Positions 25,408-34,167 of a stretch of 52,715 bases of DNA are shown here, in pieces. The position numbers and the translations under genes are program-made. The DNA is from Hydrogenibacillus sp. (lineage in GTDB: Bacteria > Bacillota > Bacilli > Thermicanales > DSM-22653): assembly GCA_014896255.1 (NCBI GenBank), contig JADBKT010000013.1:1-52715 (forward strand), written 5' to 3'. Numbering within the stretch: the first letter of the stretch is position 1; each line of letters starts with the position of its first letter. The notes under the pieces were generated by a model, which searched no databases, was not told the DNA's origin, and saw only the letters and a program-made list of their open reading frames with translations.

Positions 25408-26553
25408 ATGCTTAAAGACCAATTTTTCCTGCGCATTCCCGGCCCGACGCCAATCCCGCCGAGCGTCGAACGGGCGATGAGCCGGCCGATGATCGGCCAT
25501 CGCGATCAATCCATGGACGAGCTGATCAGCGGGCTCATCCCGCGTCTCAAACCGCTGTTCGGCACCCGCGGCGCGGTCTACGTCCTCGCCGGAAGCGGCA
25601 CGCTCGCGCTGGAGACGGCGATCGTGAACGTCACGAACGCCGAAGATGCCGTTTTGCATCTGGTGACCGGCGCGTTCGGCGAGCGTTTTTACCGCATCGC
25701 CTTAGGCCAAGGTCGTCGTGCGATCGCCCACCACATCGAGTGGGGGCAGGCGATCGACCCCGATGACGTCCGCCGCCTGCTCCGCGAACATCCGGACGTC
25801 CGTGCCGTCGTCGCCACGCACAGCGAGACGTCGACCGGCGTCTTAAACCCCATCGCCGACATCGCCCGCATCGTCCGCGAACATTCGGACGCGCTGTTCA
25901 TCGTCGATGCGGTCTCCAGCCTCGGCGGCACGCCGGTGGAGATGGACGCCTGGGGCGTCGACGCCGTGGCCACCGGCTCTCAAAAAGCGCTCATGTCCCC
26001 GCCGGGGCTGGCCATCGTCGCCCTCGGCGAACGGGCCCAAAAGGCGCGGGACCACATCGCCGCACCGCGCTTTTATACGGATCTCCGGCAGTACGAAAAA
26101 AGCCTCGCCGAATCCACCGTCCCCTTCACCCCGGCGGTCAACCTCCTTTTCGCCCTTGACCAGGCGCTCGAGCTGATCCATTCCGAAGGGCTCCCGAACG
26201 TTTTCGCCAGGCATTTGCGCATGCGCGACATGACCCGCGCCGCACTCAAAGCGCTCGGCATTCCGCTTCTCGCCGACGATGAAGTCGCTTCGCCGACGGT
26301 GACCGCCATAAAACCGACGCGTTTTACGCCCAAAGCGCTCCGGGAAGCGGTGCGCCGCGAATTCGGCGTCGTTTTCGCCGCCGGTCAAGGGAAGATCGCA
26401 AATGACATTTTCCGCATCGGTCACATGGGTTACATGTCGGAAGCCGATGTCTTGCAATACCTCGCCGCCCTCGAAGTGGCCGCAAAGCGCCTCGATCCGG
26501 AGATCTCCCTCGGAGCGGGCATCCGCGCGGCGATGGAGGTGGCGCTCGGATGA
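25408..26553 (+). CDS. Class V aminotransferase (probable serine-pathway aminotransferase)
   Basis: PLP-dependent class V aminotransferase of the alanine-glyoxylate/serine-pyruvate type. Starts FFLRIPGPTPIPPSVERAMS, has GSGTLALETAIVNV, VVATHSETSTGVLNPI, FIVDAVSSLGGTPVEMDAWG and the PLP lysine in ATGSQKALMSPPGLA. 381 aa. It lies in a T-box-controlled operon with serA and overlaps it by four bases, so it probably supplies phosphoserine or a related transamination in place of classical SerC. A glyoxylate-specific role is the alternative. ATG 25408 has GGAGCGGAGGG upstream. Confidence 0.9.
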   Translation: MLKDQFFLRIPGPTPIPPSVERAMSRPMIGHRDQSMDELISGLIPRLKPLFGTRGAVYVLAGSGTLALETAIVNVTNAEDAVLHLVTGAFGERFYRIALGQGRRAIAHHIEWGQAIDPDDVRRLLREHPDVRAVVATHSETSTGVLNPIADIARIVREHSDALFIVDAVSSLGGTPVEMDAWGVDAVATGSQKALMSPPGLAIVALGERAQKARDHIAAPRFYTDLRQYEKSLAESTVPFTPAVNLLFALDQALELIHSEGLPNVFARHLRMRDMTRAALKALGIPLLADDEVASPTVTAIKPTRFTPKALREAVRREFGVVFAAGQGKIANDIFRIGHMGYMSEADVLQYLAALEVAAKRLDPEISLGAGIRAAMEVALG

Positions 26554-28139
26554 CCTACCGCATCGTCATCGCCGATCCACTCTCCGACGAAGGTCTCATG
26601 CCCCTTAAGGCGGCCGACGACGTCGAACTCATCCGCATCGACGGCGCCGATGAAGCGGCCCGACGCGCCGCCCTGTCCGAAGCGGACGCCCTCATCGTCC
26701 GATCGCAGACGAAGGTTACGCGTGCGCTCCTCGGCACCATGCCCAACCTCAAGGTCATCGGCCGCGCCGGCGTCGGCGTGGACAACATCGACCTCGAGGC
26801 GGCCACCGAGCGCGGCGTGATCGTCCTAAACGCTCCATATGGGAACATGATCGCCGCCGCCGAACACACCATGGCCATGATGCTCGCCTTGGTCCGCCAC
26901 ATTCCGCGTGCCCACCAATCGCTCACCGCCGGAGCGTGGAACCGCGGCGCATTCATCGGCATCGAACTGGCCGGCAAAACGCTCGGCGTCATCGGCCTCG
27001 GCCGCATCGGCCAAGAAGTGGCCAAACGCGCCAAAGCGTTCGACATGACGGTCATCGCCTACGACCCGTACCTCACCGAAGCGCGCGCCAAAGCGCTCGG
27101 CGTCGAAAAAGTCTCCATGCCCGAGCTTTTCGCCCGCGCCGATCTCATCACCCTACACACGCCGCTCACCGAAGAGACGCGCAACATCCTTGACGCCGAA
27201 GCGTTCCGGCAGATGAAAGACGGCGTGCGCATCGTAAACTGCGCCCGCGGCGGGCTGATCGACGAAGCGGCGCTGTACGACGCCCTTCAAAGCGGCAAAG
27301 TTTCCGGCGCGGCGCTGGACGTCTTTGCCGTCGAACCGCCGCATCAAAGCCCGCTCCTCGATCTCCCGAACGTCGTCGTCACTCCGCACCTCGGGGCGAG
27401 CACCGTCGAAGCCCAAGAACTCGTCGCCCGCGACGTGGCCCTGGAAGTATTGAACGTCCTCCGCGGCCGGCCGTTCAAAAACAGCGTCAACTTCCCTGCC
27501 TTGTCTCCGGACGTCTACACCCGGCTCAAAGACGATCTTACGCTCGCCGAGACGCTCGGACGTTTCGTCGGCGCGCTCATCGATCGGGCGCCGACGCGCC
27601 TTTCGATCACCTTTGCCGGCGCCTATCCTGCCGAAGACGAAGGCGCGCTCACCCGCGCCGTCGTGCAAAGCTTCCTCAAACGACAGCTGGACATTCACGT
27701 CAACTTCGTCAACGCCCTCTACCTGGCCAAACAACGTCGGCTCGACATCACCACCGAAATCGCCCATAAGAGCGAAGGATTCGAAAAACTGCTGCTCGTC
27801 ACCGTCGTCGATGAGACCGGCGCCGCCGTCTCTGCCGCCGGCACCGTGTTGAACGGTTTGGGTCCGCGAATCGTCAAAGTCGACGGCTTTTCCGTCGACG
27901 TCGTGCCGCGCGGGCACATCCTCTACATCCACCATCACGATCGGCCGGGCGTCATCGGCCGTGTCGGGACGCTGCTCGGACAGTACGGCATCAACATTGC
28001 GACCATGCAAGTCAGCCGGCGCGATGAAGGCGGACGGGCGATCATGATGCTCACCGTCGACCACATGCCCGGTGCGGACGTGTTGAACGCGCTCATCGGC
28101 CTGGACGATATCGACCGCGTGCAGGCGATCATGCTGTAG
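26550..28139 (+). CDS. serA: D-3-phosphoglycerate dehydrogenase
   Basis: First step of serine synthesis: oxidises 3-phosphoglycerate with NAD. Catalytic domain with GRAGVGVDNIDLEAATERGV, Rossmann motif GVIGLGRIGQEVAKR, catalytic Arg in VNCARGGLIDE, Glu in FAVEPP and His in VVTPHLGAST. An intervening domain and a C-terminal ACT domain (LYIHHHDRPGVIGRVGTLLG) follow, making the 529-residue long form that can be inhibited by serine. The ATGA overlap with the upstream aminotransferase indicates coupling. Confidence 0.96.
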   Translation: MTYRIVIADPLSDEGLMPLKAADDVELIRIDGADEAARRAALSEADALIVRSQTKVTRALLGTMPNLKVIGRAGVGVDNIDLEAATERGVIVLNAPYGNMIAAAEHTMAMMLALVRHIPRAHQSLTAGAWNRGAFIGIELAGKTLGVIGLGRIGQEVAKRAKAFDMTVIAYDPYLTEARAKALGVEKVSMPELFARADLITLHTPLTEETRNILDAEAFRQMKDGVRIVNCARGGLIDEAALYDALQSGKVSGAALDVFAVEPPHQSPLLDLPNVVVTPHLGASTVEAQELVARDVALEVLNVLRGRPFKNSVNFPALSPDVYTRLKDDLTLAETLGRFVGALIDRAPTRLSITFAGAYPAEDEGALTRAVVQSFLKRQLDIHVNFVNALYLAKQRRLDITTEIAHKSEGFEKLLLVTVVDETGAAVSAAGTVLNGLGPRIVKVDGFSVDVVPRGHILYIHHHDRPGVIGRVGTLLGQYGINIATMQVSRRDEGGRAIMMLTVDHMPGADVLNALIGLDDIDRVQAIML

Positions 28140-28190
28140 CTCCGTCTCGCGCGCGGGCGATGCTTACGGCATCGCCTCACACGCGCCATC

Positions 28191-28691
28191 TCACCCCCCA
28201 GTGTCGCCGGGCGTCCGCGAGCCGGCGGCGCACGCGCGGATCGCCGCCGTCGCTTCATCGACCGTAAGCCCGGAAAGCGCCTGCACCCCATACCCGACAA
28301 GCGCGATGAGTCGCCCTCCGATGACCGGATAAACCCCGTGCCATTCGCCGACGAGACGGTAACCGCGGTGCGCCGCGTCATAACGCAGGAACAGGATGTA
28401 CTCTCCTTCTGCATATGGCCCCGGATACCGGGCGCTTTGCGGATCATCGACCGGCGGCGACGGTTCGAGCCCTTCGGTGACGAGCACCCTAGCGCCGTCC
28501 ATCCGGCCGCTGATCCGTCGACGGGAAGTCAAAACCTGCCGGTACCGATAGAGCCGTCGCCGACCGATCATCTGCCCCGTCGGCTCGCGGGCCTGGACCT
28601 TGCCCACGGTTGCCAGAACGATACTGTCGGCACGTCGGGTGAGGGACAAAAGTTCCGGATCACAGGCCAACGTCTCGCCCCCTTCCGCCAA
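28191..28691 (-). CDS. Hypothetical protein, probably N-terminally truncated
   Basis: Soluble domain of about 160 residues: LLSLTRRADSIVLATVGKVQ, PGPYAEGEYILFLRYDAAHR and YRLVGEWHGVYPVIGGRLIA. The pattern of a short beta-rich domain after a lost leader resembles small secreted Firmicutes proteins. The only start is a TTG at 28691 without a ribosome site, no signal peptide is present, and a 16-base tandem repeat lies immediately upstream. The 5' end may have been lost. Function unknown. Confidence 0.5.
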   Translation of the reverse strand: MAEGGETLACDPELLSLTRRADSIVLATVGKVQAREPTGQMIGRRRLYRYRQVLTSRRRISGRMDGARVLVTEGLEPSPPVDDPQSARYPGPYAEGEYILFLRYDAAHRGYRLVGEWHGVYPVIGGRLIALVGYGVQALSGLTVDEATAAIRACAAGSRTPGDTGG

Positions 28692-28700
28692 GCCGCTTAC

Positions 28701-28736
28701 GCGATGGACGATCGACGCATGCGATGGACGATCGAC
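28701..28736. repeat. Tandem direct repeat, 16 bases twice
   Basis: GCGATGGACGATCGAC occurs twice with a GCAT spacer, at the 5' side of the truncated hypothetical gene. Confidence 0.8.
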
Positions 28737-28747
28737 CGCGCTGTACC

Positions 28748-28779
28748 AAACGCGCTGCCGCTTCGGCAGCGCGTTCTTT
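28748..28779. terminator. Hairpin after gerQ
   Basis: AACGCGCTGCCG-CTT-CGGCAGCGCGTT, a 12-base perfect stem just past the gerQ stop, with only short T stretches on either side. Probable terminator. Confidence 0.65.
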
Positions 28780-28787
28780 TCGTCCGC

Positions 28788-29432
28788 TCAACCTTCCCGC
28801 GACTCTTCCAGATGCATCTGGACATACGAGGGCACGCGCGGCGCGATGTACGTCACCGGCTCGTCGAAGACGACGTAGTCGAGGTTCACCATGAGGAGTA
28901 AGTAACGTCTGCCGGTTTCCGGATCGCTCACGATGATGTGATCGCGCCCGGCGGTCTGGATCACGCCGCGCACGACTTGGGCGTTCCATTCTCGGTTGTT
29001 CTCATACGTCAAGTAAAACGTCGCCATCTTTCCCCGGTTGAAGCGCAAGATATTTTCGACGTAAGATTGCTCGTTGAGCATTTGCTCTTCCGTCTGCGGA
29101 ACGCCGGGAATGAATGCGCCGCCCGGCATCGTCGGAAAGGTCGGTGACGTCGGAAACGTCGGCATCGGAGCGAAACCGGAATAATAAGGATACACGGGAG
29201 TCGTCCCATACCCGTAATGTGGGTACACCTGCGGCCGAACCGATGTCGCCCCGGCTCCCGAATGCGACGGTGCGATCGGCGGCGGCGCCGCTTCCGTTTG
29301 GCTTGGATGCGTCTTGCCTCCGATGTCTTTCGTTGTCGCGCTCCAATGTCCGCCCCAAAAAGCCGGTTCCGCGCTCACCCCGAACTCCGAATTCCACGGC
29401 CACCAAAACGACGACGACTCATACGGCATCAT
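28788..29432 (-). CDS. gerQ: Spore coat protein GerQ
   Basis: Inner-coat protein needed for CwlJ function in germination. The N-terminal half is low-complexity, rich in Pro, Tyr, Gly and Thr (VYPHYGYGTTPVYPYYSGFA). The conserved C-terminal domain reads EQSYVENILRFNRGKMATFY, NREWNAQVVRGVIQTAGRDH and VSDPETGRRYLLLMVNLDYV. Length 214 aa is a little more than in B. subtilis because of the N-terminal region. ATG 29432 has AGAAGGGGGAG upstream. It forms the conserved pair with cwlJ. Confidence 0.93.
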   Translation of the reverse strand: MMPYESSSFWWPWNSEFGVSAEPAFWGGHWSATTKDIGGKTHPSQTEAAPPPIAPSHSGAGATSVRPQVYPHYGYGTTPVYPYYSGFAPMPTFPTSPTFPTMPGGAFIPGVPQTEEQMLNEQSYVENILRFNRGKMATFYLTYENNREWNAQVVRGVIQTAGRDHIIVSDPETGRRYLLLMVNLDYVVFDEPVTYIAPRVPSYVQMHLEESREG

Positions 29433-29488
29433 CCGTAGAATCTCCCCCTTCTTCTCATGATGATGATGATTCCGGCGGCATCTCCGCC

Positions 29489-29920
29489 CTACCAACGGTA
29501 GACGCCCGGACACGTCGATGCCGTCGGATGATAAAAACAGTGCGATTTGTAACGACCGGCGTTCCATTGATCGAACCATTGCGGCGGACAACCGCCGGTA
29601 AACGGCTTGAAAAACCACAACGAAAACGTCGCCGGACGGTATCGTTCGCCGCGAATCACCTTCCGCGCCAGACGGATTTCACCCGAGCGCGCCCGTTGAT
29701 AAAAGTATCCCTTCTGCACCGCTTCAAAGCCTCCGGGGCTTTGAAAAATCACCTGGCGCAACGTACGGATGAACTTAAAATCGAGACAGTCGGCCCGCAC
29801 ACGGTTGACGGCGACATTGCCGACCATGAGCATGCCGAGCTTGCCCTCAGATTCCGCCTCGGCCCGAATCAGCCGGGCCAGAAGCTGAATCTCATCCCAC
29901 GTCGCTCGAACGACACCCAT
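29489..29920 (-). CDS. cwlJ: Spore cortex-lytic enzyme CwlJ
   Basis: Hydrolase_2-type cell-wall hydrolase degrading spore cortex during Ca-dipicolinate germination. LLARLIRAEAESEGKLGMLM contains the catalytic Glu, followed by VGNVAVNRV, FQSPGGFEAVQKG, FSLWFFKPFTG and CFYHPTAS. 143 aa, no signal peptide, as usual for CwlJ. ATG 29920 after GAGGAGGGG. The gerQ gene follows in the same transcript. Confidence 0.94.
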   Translation of the reverse strand: MGVVRATWDEIQLLARLIRAEAESEGKLGMLMVGNVAVNRVRADCLDFKFIRTLRQVIFQSPGGFEAVQKGYFYQRARSGEIRLARKVIRGERYRPATFSLWFFKPFTGGCPPQWFDQWNAGRYKSHCFYHPTASTCPGVYRW

Positions 29921-30075
29921 CTTCCCCCCTCCTCGCCGATCGCTCGTTACCACCGTATGACGCATTCCGGCGGATGGGAACTTGCCCACGGCACAAGGCC
30001 CGCCCAATTTCGGCGCGCCGTGCACGCCGTTCGGATTCGTGGTAGAATGGGTCGATAGAAAAAGGAGTGGCAACG

Positions 30076-30747
30076 ATGACCGATGAACCCCATGCACCGT
30101 TTCCATGGCTCGCTGTCGAGGGGCCGATCGGCGTCGGCAAGACGACGCTCGCCCGGCTCGTCGCCGAGCGACTGGGCCGAAGGCTGCTCCTGGAGACGGT
30201 CGACGACCACCCGTTTTTGGCTGCCTTTTACCGAGATCCGGCGCGATGGGCGCTGAAGACGGAAGTCTTTTTCCTGCTCGACCGTCTCGAGCAATTCGAT
30301 GCCGTACTGGAATCCCCCTCATCCCGCGGTCTGGTCAGCGATTTTCATTGGCGAAAATCGCTTCTCTTCGCCCGCACGACGCTCACGGGTACTGCCCGTA
30401 AACGCTATCATGCGCTTTTTGACGCGCTCACGACGCACCTTCCGGAACCGGACGCCGTCGTCTACCTGCGGGCTTCCGTGCCGACGTTGATAAAACGCAT
30501 TCAAAAGCGCGGTCGGCCTTACGAGTCGACGATCGATCCGCAGTACTTGGCCGCCCTCTCCGAAGCGTATGATCGGTTTTTTGCCGCTCCTCGGCCGAAC
30601 GCGCCGAGTGCCTCTCGCGTCCTCATCATCGACACCGACGACCTCGACATCGTCGACGACCAAGCGGCCCGAATGCGCCTGCTCGCCGAGATTGAACGGG
30701 TCGCATCCTCCTCGATCCTCCCGGACGACGAGCGCCCGCAGGCGTAA
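30076..30747 (+). CDS. dgk: Deoxynucleoside kinase (deoxyguanosine kinase type)
   Basis: Phosphorylates deoxynucleosides for nucleotide salvage. P-loop VEGPIGVGKTTLARLVAERL, ETVDDHPFLAAFYRDPARWA (substrate-binding region), the DRY-like FHWRKSLLF block and KRIQKRGRPYE in the lid. 223 aa. ATG 30076 lies eight bases after AAAGGAG. A second homologous kinase follows directly, as in the dgk-dck pair of Bacillus; which of the two prefers purines is inferred from order. Confidence 0.9.
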   Translation: MTDEPHAPFPWLAVEGPIGVGKTTLARLVAERLGRRLLLETVDDHPFLAAFYRDPARWALKTEVFFLLDRLEQFDAVLESPSSRGLVSDFHWRKSLLFARTTLTGTARKRYHALFDALTTHLPEPDAVVYLRASVPTLIKRIQKRGRPYESTIDPQYLAALSEAYDRFFAAPRPNAPSASRVLIIDTDDLDIVDDQAARMRLLAEIERVASSSILPDDERPQA

Positions 30748-30781
30748 CGATCTTCATCCGTTGATAAGGAGTCTAAAAGCC

Positions 30782-31423
30782 GTGCACCATAACGACGGAC
30801 CGCTCATCGCCATCGCCGGCATGGTCGGCGTCGGCAAGACGACGCTGGCGCGCCATATCGCCGAACGGCTCGGCTTCAGGCTGTCTCTGGAAAAGGTCGA
30901 CAACAACCCGTTTCTGGAGGACTATTATCGCGATTTTTCCCGCTGGAGCTTTCATCTGCAAATCTATTTCCTCGCCGAACGCTTTAAAGAACACCGGCGC
31001 ATTCAAGAAACACATGTCGGATATGTGCAAGATCGGACCATCTATGAAGACGTGGAGATCTTCGCCCGCCTGCAGTACGAGCGCGGCGCGATGAGCACGC
31101 GGGAGTACGCGACATACGTCGGTTTGTTTGAAGCGATGACGACATTTCCGTACTTTAAGCCGCCCCACCTCGTCATCTGTTTGCGCGGGAATTTTGAACA
31201 GATCTTACAACGCATCCACCGCCGGGGTCGACCGATGGAACTCGCCGCCCCGATCGACTACTGGCGATCGCTTTACGAGCGCTATGAACGGTGGATCGAT
31301 GCCTTCGACAAGGCCAAGGCGATCGTCGTCGACATCGACGCCTACGACGTTTACGCGCCGGAAGGCACCGAAGACCTCCTTCAGCGCATCCGACAGGCGC
31401 TTGCCGCACAAGGCACCGCCTGA
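30782..31423 (+). CDS. dck: Deoxynucleoside kinase (deoxyadenosine/deoxycytidine kinase type)
   Basis: Second salvage kinase. P-loop IAGMVGVGKTTLARHIAERL, EKVDNNPFLEDYYRDFSRWS, QDRTIYEDVEIFARLQYERG (DRT motif), and the LID region RIHRRGRPMELAAPIDYW. GTG start 30782 with AAGGAG 13 bases upstream. 213 aa. Related to but clearly distinct from the preceding gene, so an old duplication. Confidence 0.9.
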   Translation: MHHNDGPLIAIAGMVGVGKTTLARHIAERLGFRLSLEKVDNNPFLEDYYRDFSRWSFHLQIYFLAERFKEHRRIQETHVGYVQDRTIYEDVEIFARLQYERGAMSTREYATYVGLFEAMTTFPYFKPPHLVICLRGNFEQILQRIHRRGRPMELAAPIDYWRSLYERYERWIDAFDKAKAIVVDIDAYDVYAPEGTEDLLQRIRQALAAQGTA

Positions 31424-31447
31424 GCACGATCGTCCGACGGCACGCCA

Positions 31448-31486
31448 AAGCGCCCTCCGCTTCTTTGGAGGGCGCTTCCGTTTTTT
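31448..31486 (+). terminator. Terminator of the deoxynucleoside kinase operon
   Basis: AAGCGCCCTCC stem pairs with GGAGGGCGCTT, followed by CCG and six T. Confidence 0.88.
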
Positions 31487-31583
31487 GCGCCGCGTCGGAC
31501 GACGCCGTCGGCGCATATCGTATGAGCCGCCAAACGCTGCGACGGCAGCACGTCGAAAAAGGCTTGCAGAAAGGAGATTGCGG

Positions 31584-32363
31584 ATGGAATACCTCGAGCT
31601 CATCGCCTTGCTCGGCATCGACGACGCACACCCCGGCGGCGCCGCGGCCTCGGAAGAAATGCTCGCCGCCATGCAGAGCGTCGCCGGTCTTTCCCCCGGG
31701 GCCCGCGTGCTCGACGTCGGATGCGGAACCGGCGCCTCTGCCGTCCGGCTCGCCCGGGCGGGTTACGACGTCACCGCCGTCGATCGCGATCCGCGAATGG
31801 TCGAGCGTACCAAGCTCCGCCTCTCGGGAAACAAGCTTACGGCGGACGTCCGCCAAGCCGATACCCGGTGCCTGCCCTTTCCCGACGGGTCATTCGACGT
31901 CGTCTGGGTCGAATCGGTGGCGCTCTTCGTCTCCGATCACGCGCTTCGCGAATGGCATCGGGTGCTCCGCCCCGACGGCTTCGTCTTCGACCACGAACTC
32001 GTCGCACACACCACCATGCCTCCGGACCTGTTCAAGTCCTTTCGCCGTTTTTACGGCATCTCCCGAGCGTTCGACGAGCTCGGCTGGATCCAAGCTTTCG
32101 AGAACGCCGGTTTCCGGCCGGTCGAAATCGTACGCCGCTTCACGCTCGATGATTGGTTGAAGGCGCCGCCGATGCCGACATTCTTTGAAGAAGGTACGCC
32201 CGTACCGGCGCCCGCTGCAGAAGGATACGAGGCGGAAACATCCGGCGACGAACTGTTCGCCGACATCCCCGGACTCGTCGAGGCGCTTCAGGCGCACGAC
32301 GCGTTGACGTGGGAGGCGCTGCCGCACCTTCGGACGGCCTTCATCCGGGCCTGCAGGCGATAA
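31584..32363 (+). CDS. Class I SAM-dependent methyltransferase
   Basis: SAM-binding fold: VLDVGCGTGASAVRLARAGY (motif I), VTAVDRDPRMVE, LPFPDGSFDVVWVESVALFV (motif II) and LREWHRVLRPDGFVF (motif III). 259 aa. Type is like UbiE/COQ5-related or small-molecule methyltransferases; substrate unknown. ATG 31584 after AAAGGAG. It stands alone between a terminator and the convergent asnB-like gene. Confidence 0.88.
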   Translation: MEYLELIALLGIDDAHPGGAAASEEMLAAMQSVAGLSPGARVLDVGCGTGASAVRLARAGYDVTAVDRDPRMVERTKLRLSGNKLTADVRQADTRCLPFPDGSFDVVWVESVALFVSDHALREWHRVLRPDGFVFDHELVAHTTMPPDLFKSFRRFYGISRAFDELGWIQAFENAGFRPVEIVRRFTLDDWLKAPPMPTFFEEGTPVPAPAAEGYEAETSGDELFADIPGLVEALQAHDALTWEALPHLRTAFIRACRR

Positions 32364-32391
32364 ACCAAACGTACAAGAATGCAACATGCGC

Positions 32392-34158
32392 TCAGATCGA
32401 CCGCAACCAGCGCGACAAAATGAACAGAAGCCAGATTTTGCGCGCGTGATCGGCCGCGCCGCTGTCTTGCTCATCGGCCAAACGAAAAAGCGCGCCGGCA
32501 TCGAAGTACGCCCCGGCTTCGCTCGCCAAGAAGTCTTCGACCAACCGTCGGGCTTGGCCGTCCCTGAGCCACGCCCGAAGCGGCACCGGAAAGCCGAGCT
32601 TCCGGCGTTTTAAGGCCGTTTCCGGCACAACGTCGCGGAACGCGTAGCGCAAAAGGCGCTTGGTCTCTCGGGCATCGACGTTCAACGCGCTCGGAATCCG
32701 CCGGGCGACTTCGTACACCTCCGGGTCCAAAAAGGGCATGGCGAGCGCCAGGCGGTGCGCCGCCGTCATCCGCTGGCCCTTGGCCAAAATGTCGTTCGGC
32801 ATCCAGTACATGAGATCGATCCACTGCATGTAATGGATCGCGTCCTCCAGCGGAGGCGGCGGCGTCTGGCGGTGCATCCAGTCCACCGGATCGTCCAAGG
32901 CGCTGAAACGGTCGCGGTACGCCGGGTGGATGTAGCCGACGAGCGCCGCCGCATGCCCCGGAAAAATATGCGCACCCCCGACGTAGCGCCGCCGCACGTC
33001 CGTAAACGCCCGAAACAGATAATTTTGCCCGTAAAAAGGCGGCAGCGCGCGAATCCACTGCTCGAGCTTGCAGCGCATCTTCGGAGAAAATACCGCCGAA
33101 AGCCGCTGGGCGGGCCGCAGCGCGAACACCTCTTGATAAACGCGATACCCGCCGAACAGTTCGTCCGCCCCCTCGCCGGAGAAGACGACATCCACCGTCT
33201 CCGCCGCCGCCTCGGAAAGCAAGTACAAGGCGACGGCCGAAGGGTCCGCGAGCGGTTCATTCTGCACGCGCACAAAGGTGTCTACCGTCGCCATAAACGT
33301 CTCCCGATCGACCTTCCGGGAAGCATGCACCGTGCCAAGGAACTTGGCACTCGCTTCCGCCGCCGGGCATTCGTCACGCTCGCCGGGAAAACAGAGCGAA
33401 AACGTCCGAACCGGAATTCGCGCCTTGAGGAGGGCGGCCACGATCGTCGAATCGAGCCCGCTCGACAAAAACGAACCGACCGCGCGTTCTCCGCCGAGCT
33501 CTTCGAGCCGTCGATCGATCGCCGACTCCAGCGATTGTCGGATCGTTCGCGCCCAATCGTCGACGGATTTCCCTTCTTCCACGACAAAAGAGGGCATAAA
33601 ATATCGTTCCAGAGTGACCATCCCGGGTTTTGCCGTGAGCAGCTCTCCGGCCGGAAGCTTATAGATGCCCGTGATCATCGTCCGCGGAGCCGGTATATAT
33701 TGCAGCGTCAAATACAGCCGTAAACTTTGTAAATCGATGTCGCGTCTCCCGAGCCAACCGACAAGCGTCGCCACGTCGGTCGAAAAAGCGATCCGTCGGT
33801 CGTCGTAAGCGTAATAAATCGAGCGCACGCCCCACGGGTCGCGCACCGCGGTGATCGCCTGCCGTTTTTCATCCCAGAACACGGCGACATACGCGCCGAA
33901 CATCTCGGACAGGGCCGCGTTCCCCAAGCGCGCATACAGCGCCCAAAACAGATCGGCGTCATGCTCCGGCGGCGTTTCGCCCAAGGCTTTGAGACGCGCG
34001 CGCAGCGCGGCACGATGTTCCAACGTCCCGTCGAAAACAAAAAACGACGGGCGAGCCTCCGACGGGCGGCTATCGGTTGAAGACGGCTCTTTAGCCCCAA
34101 TCGGAAAAAAGTCGGCAAAATCCACGACCAGCGGGAATTGCGGGATGGTCAACGTCAT
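32392..34158 (-). CDS. asnB: Asparagine synthetase-like protein lacking the N-terminal cysteine
   Basis: Two-domain protein of 588 aa. The C-terminal synthetase domain is well conserved: ATP-pyrophosphatase loop SFLSSGLDSTIVAALL, VVFSGEGADELFGGYRVYQE, LDDPVDWMHR and ALKRRKLGFPVPLRAWL. The N-terminal glutaminase-like domain still shows MFGAYVAVFWDEKRQAITAV and RDPWGVRSIYYAY, but the protein begins MTLTIPQFP instead of Met-Cys-Gly, so the catalytic Cys2 is missing. The start is fixed by the upstream gene, which ends ten bases away. It may use free ammonia, or act on another carboxylate substrate. Confidence 0.85.
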   Translation of the reverse strand: MTLTIPQFPLVVDFADFFPIGAKEPSSTDSRPSEARPSFFVFDGTLEHRAALRARLKALGETPPEHDADLFWALYARLGNAALSEMFGAYVAVFWDEKRQAITAVRDPWGVRSIYYAYDDRRIAFSTDVATLVGWLGRRDIDLQSLRLYLTLQYIPAPRTMITGIYKLPAGELLTAKPGMVTLERYFMPSFVVEEGKSVDDWARTIRQSLESAIDRRLEELGGERAVGSFLSSGLDSTIVAALLKARIPVRTFSLCFPGERDECPAAEASAKFLGTVHASRKVDRETFMATVDTFVRVQNEPLADPSAVALYLLSEAAAETVDVVFSGEGADELFGGYRVYQEVFALRPAQRLSAVFSPKMRCKLEQWIRALPPFYGQNYLFRAFTDVRRRYVGGAHIFPGHAAALVGYIHPAYRDRFSALDDPVDWMHRQTPPPPLEDAIHYMQWIDLMYWMPNDILAKGQRMTAAHRLALAMPFLDPEVYEVARRIPSALNVDARETKRLLRYAFRDVVPETALKRRKLGFPVPLRAWLRDGQARRLVEDFLASEAGAYFDAGALFRLADEQDSGAADHARKIWLLFILSRWLRSI

Positions 34159-34167
34159 CGTCGCGCC

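Noticed and set aside
29454-29470. ATGATGATGATG run upstream of gerQ as a microsatellite or His-tag-like feature
   Set aside because: Only four to five copies, outside the coding region; chance repeat.
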